In this document: piece after piece, positions 47,874 to 48,427 of the stretch
How the letters are laid out: each line of letters opens with the position of its first letter
Position numbering within the stretch: the first letter of the stretch is position 1
Assembly (NCBI RefSeq): GCF_018119405.1
Contig: NZ_JAGPWC010000035.1
Location: 1-48,427, forward strand
Direction: 5' to 3'
Length of the DNA stretch: 48,427 bases
Origin: Massilia sp. ST3
Lineage (GTDB): Bacteria; Pseudomonadota; Gammaproteobacteria; Burkholderiales; Burkholderiaceae_D
Position numbers and translations under genes: made by a program
Notes under the pieces: generated by a model
The model's input: only the letters and a program-made list of their open reading frames with translations
Database searches by the model: none
What the model was told of the DNA's origin: nothing

Positions 47874-48427
47874 TTACCGACGCAGCTCACCGCGCATCAC
47901 CCAGACCCGGCTGCCCTCGCCGGGAGCCAGGTTGCTGTTGACGATGGCGATGCCGCCATCGGGTGCGACGGCAAGCTTCCTGCCGAGCAGGCCCTAGTAG
48001 CTGCCGTTGCCGCCGCGCGCCGGCGCGCTGCCGGGGACGGGCTGCGGCGCGCCGAAGCTGGCGCCGCCGTCCGCCGACACCGCGAGCGCCAGGCCGCGCG
48101 GGCGTCCATCCGGCCGGGGAAATACTTCCCACGACACCAGCAGCCGTCCTCGTGCATCCATCGCCAGCCCCGGATAGCCGGCGCCGGGCGGCGAGATGGG
48201 GCGGGGTGGCTCGAATGCCGCGCCACCCGGCGGCAGGCGCGCGTACATGACCAGCGCCGGCCCGCGCCGGCGGTCCGGCTGGCGGGCATACACGAGGTGC
48301 AGGGCGCCGTCCGCGCCGATGGCCAGCCGGGGCGCGTCGGCGAAGGCGTTTGCCGTGCCGACCAGCCGTGGCGGGCCGAAGCTGGCGCCGCCGTCGTCCG
48401 AGACGGCCACGCGGATGGCGGCGGCAT
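47874..48427 (-). pseudogene. BNR/sialidase-like repeat gene, 3' part, with in-frame TAG
   Basis: The minus strand encodes the C-terminal part of a beta-propeller protein with two Asp boxes (SDDGGASFG and SADGGASFG) and repeats such as RLAIGADGALHLVYA and GLAMDARGRLLVSWE. The reading frame enters from beyond 48427 and hits TAG at 47994-47996 after GNGSY. It stays open in the same frame for 39 more codons (GLLGRKLAVAPDGGIAIVNS onward, ending GELRR) to TAA at 47874-47876. That continuation is clearly the next propeller blade, so the gene looks interrupted by one nonsense change. A sequencing error or a real pseudogene are both possible. Its substrate is unknown. Confidence 0.7.

Overview
The window is a GC-rich, gene-dense stretch of bacterial chromosome. 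Its proteins and gene orders (lptD-surA-pdxA-rsmA, bamE-dapB divergent from fur, leuS-lptE-holA, amgK-murU, an XrtA/PEP-CTERM TPR protein) point to a betaproteobacterium of the Oxalobacteraceae, close to Massilia, Telluria or Duganella. That placement is inferred from recognised protein families, not from a database search. No phage, transposon, plasmid or CRISPR array was seen.

Layout. Positions 152-4431 (minus) hold amgK-murU-pepP-ubiH: peptidoglycan sugar recycling, aminopeptidase P and a UbiH-family hydroxylase. Two junctions overlap by 4 bp. Divergent from it, 4528-10078 (plus) carries lptD-surA-pdxA-rsmA. Positions 10379-14000 hold a 55-residue secreted peptide, two tandem paralogous lipoproteins (minus), a HAD hydrolase and hrcA. 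Then come fur (minus) divergent from bamE-dapB-barstar-like, leuS-lptE-holA, proA-hemJ, and a THUMP RNA methyltransferase with a Bcr/CflA-type MFS pump, reaching 25377. This left half is mostly housekeeping and envelope biogenesis (LptD, LptE, SurA, BamE).

The right half is more accessory. A PEP-CTERM protein (minus) has a good sigma-54 promoter match and lies divergent from a prsT-like TPR protein. A three-gene signalling unit (29467-35519) encodes an HDOD-GAF-histidine kinase, a receiver-PAS-GGDEF-EAL protein and a 13-repeat Sel1 protein. A DNA-repair pair (radical SAM and DUF4130-UdgX, 35787-38524) sits behind a perfect CTGT-N8-ACAG LexA box. Then follow a TorF-type porin, two tandem methyl-accepting chemotaxis proteins, a TraB/GumN-family protein whose ribosome binding site lies in a strong hairpin, and tRNA-Gly(CCC). 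Next to the tRNA is a two-gene cassette of unknown function with its own promoter. The window ends with a secreted HExxH putative metallopeptidase and a truncated BNR/sialidase-like gene with an in-frame TAG.

Two families of intergenic palindromes recur between genes: a GTAGGGT/GGCGGC family and a GTCATCCCCGC REP-like family. The best candidates for something little described are the HDOD-kinase/GGDEF-EAL/Sel1 operon, the unknown cassette at 44963-46524, the structured leader at 43671-43744 and the SOS-linked radical SAM-UdgX pair.
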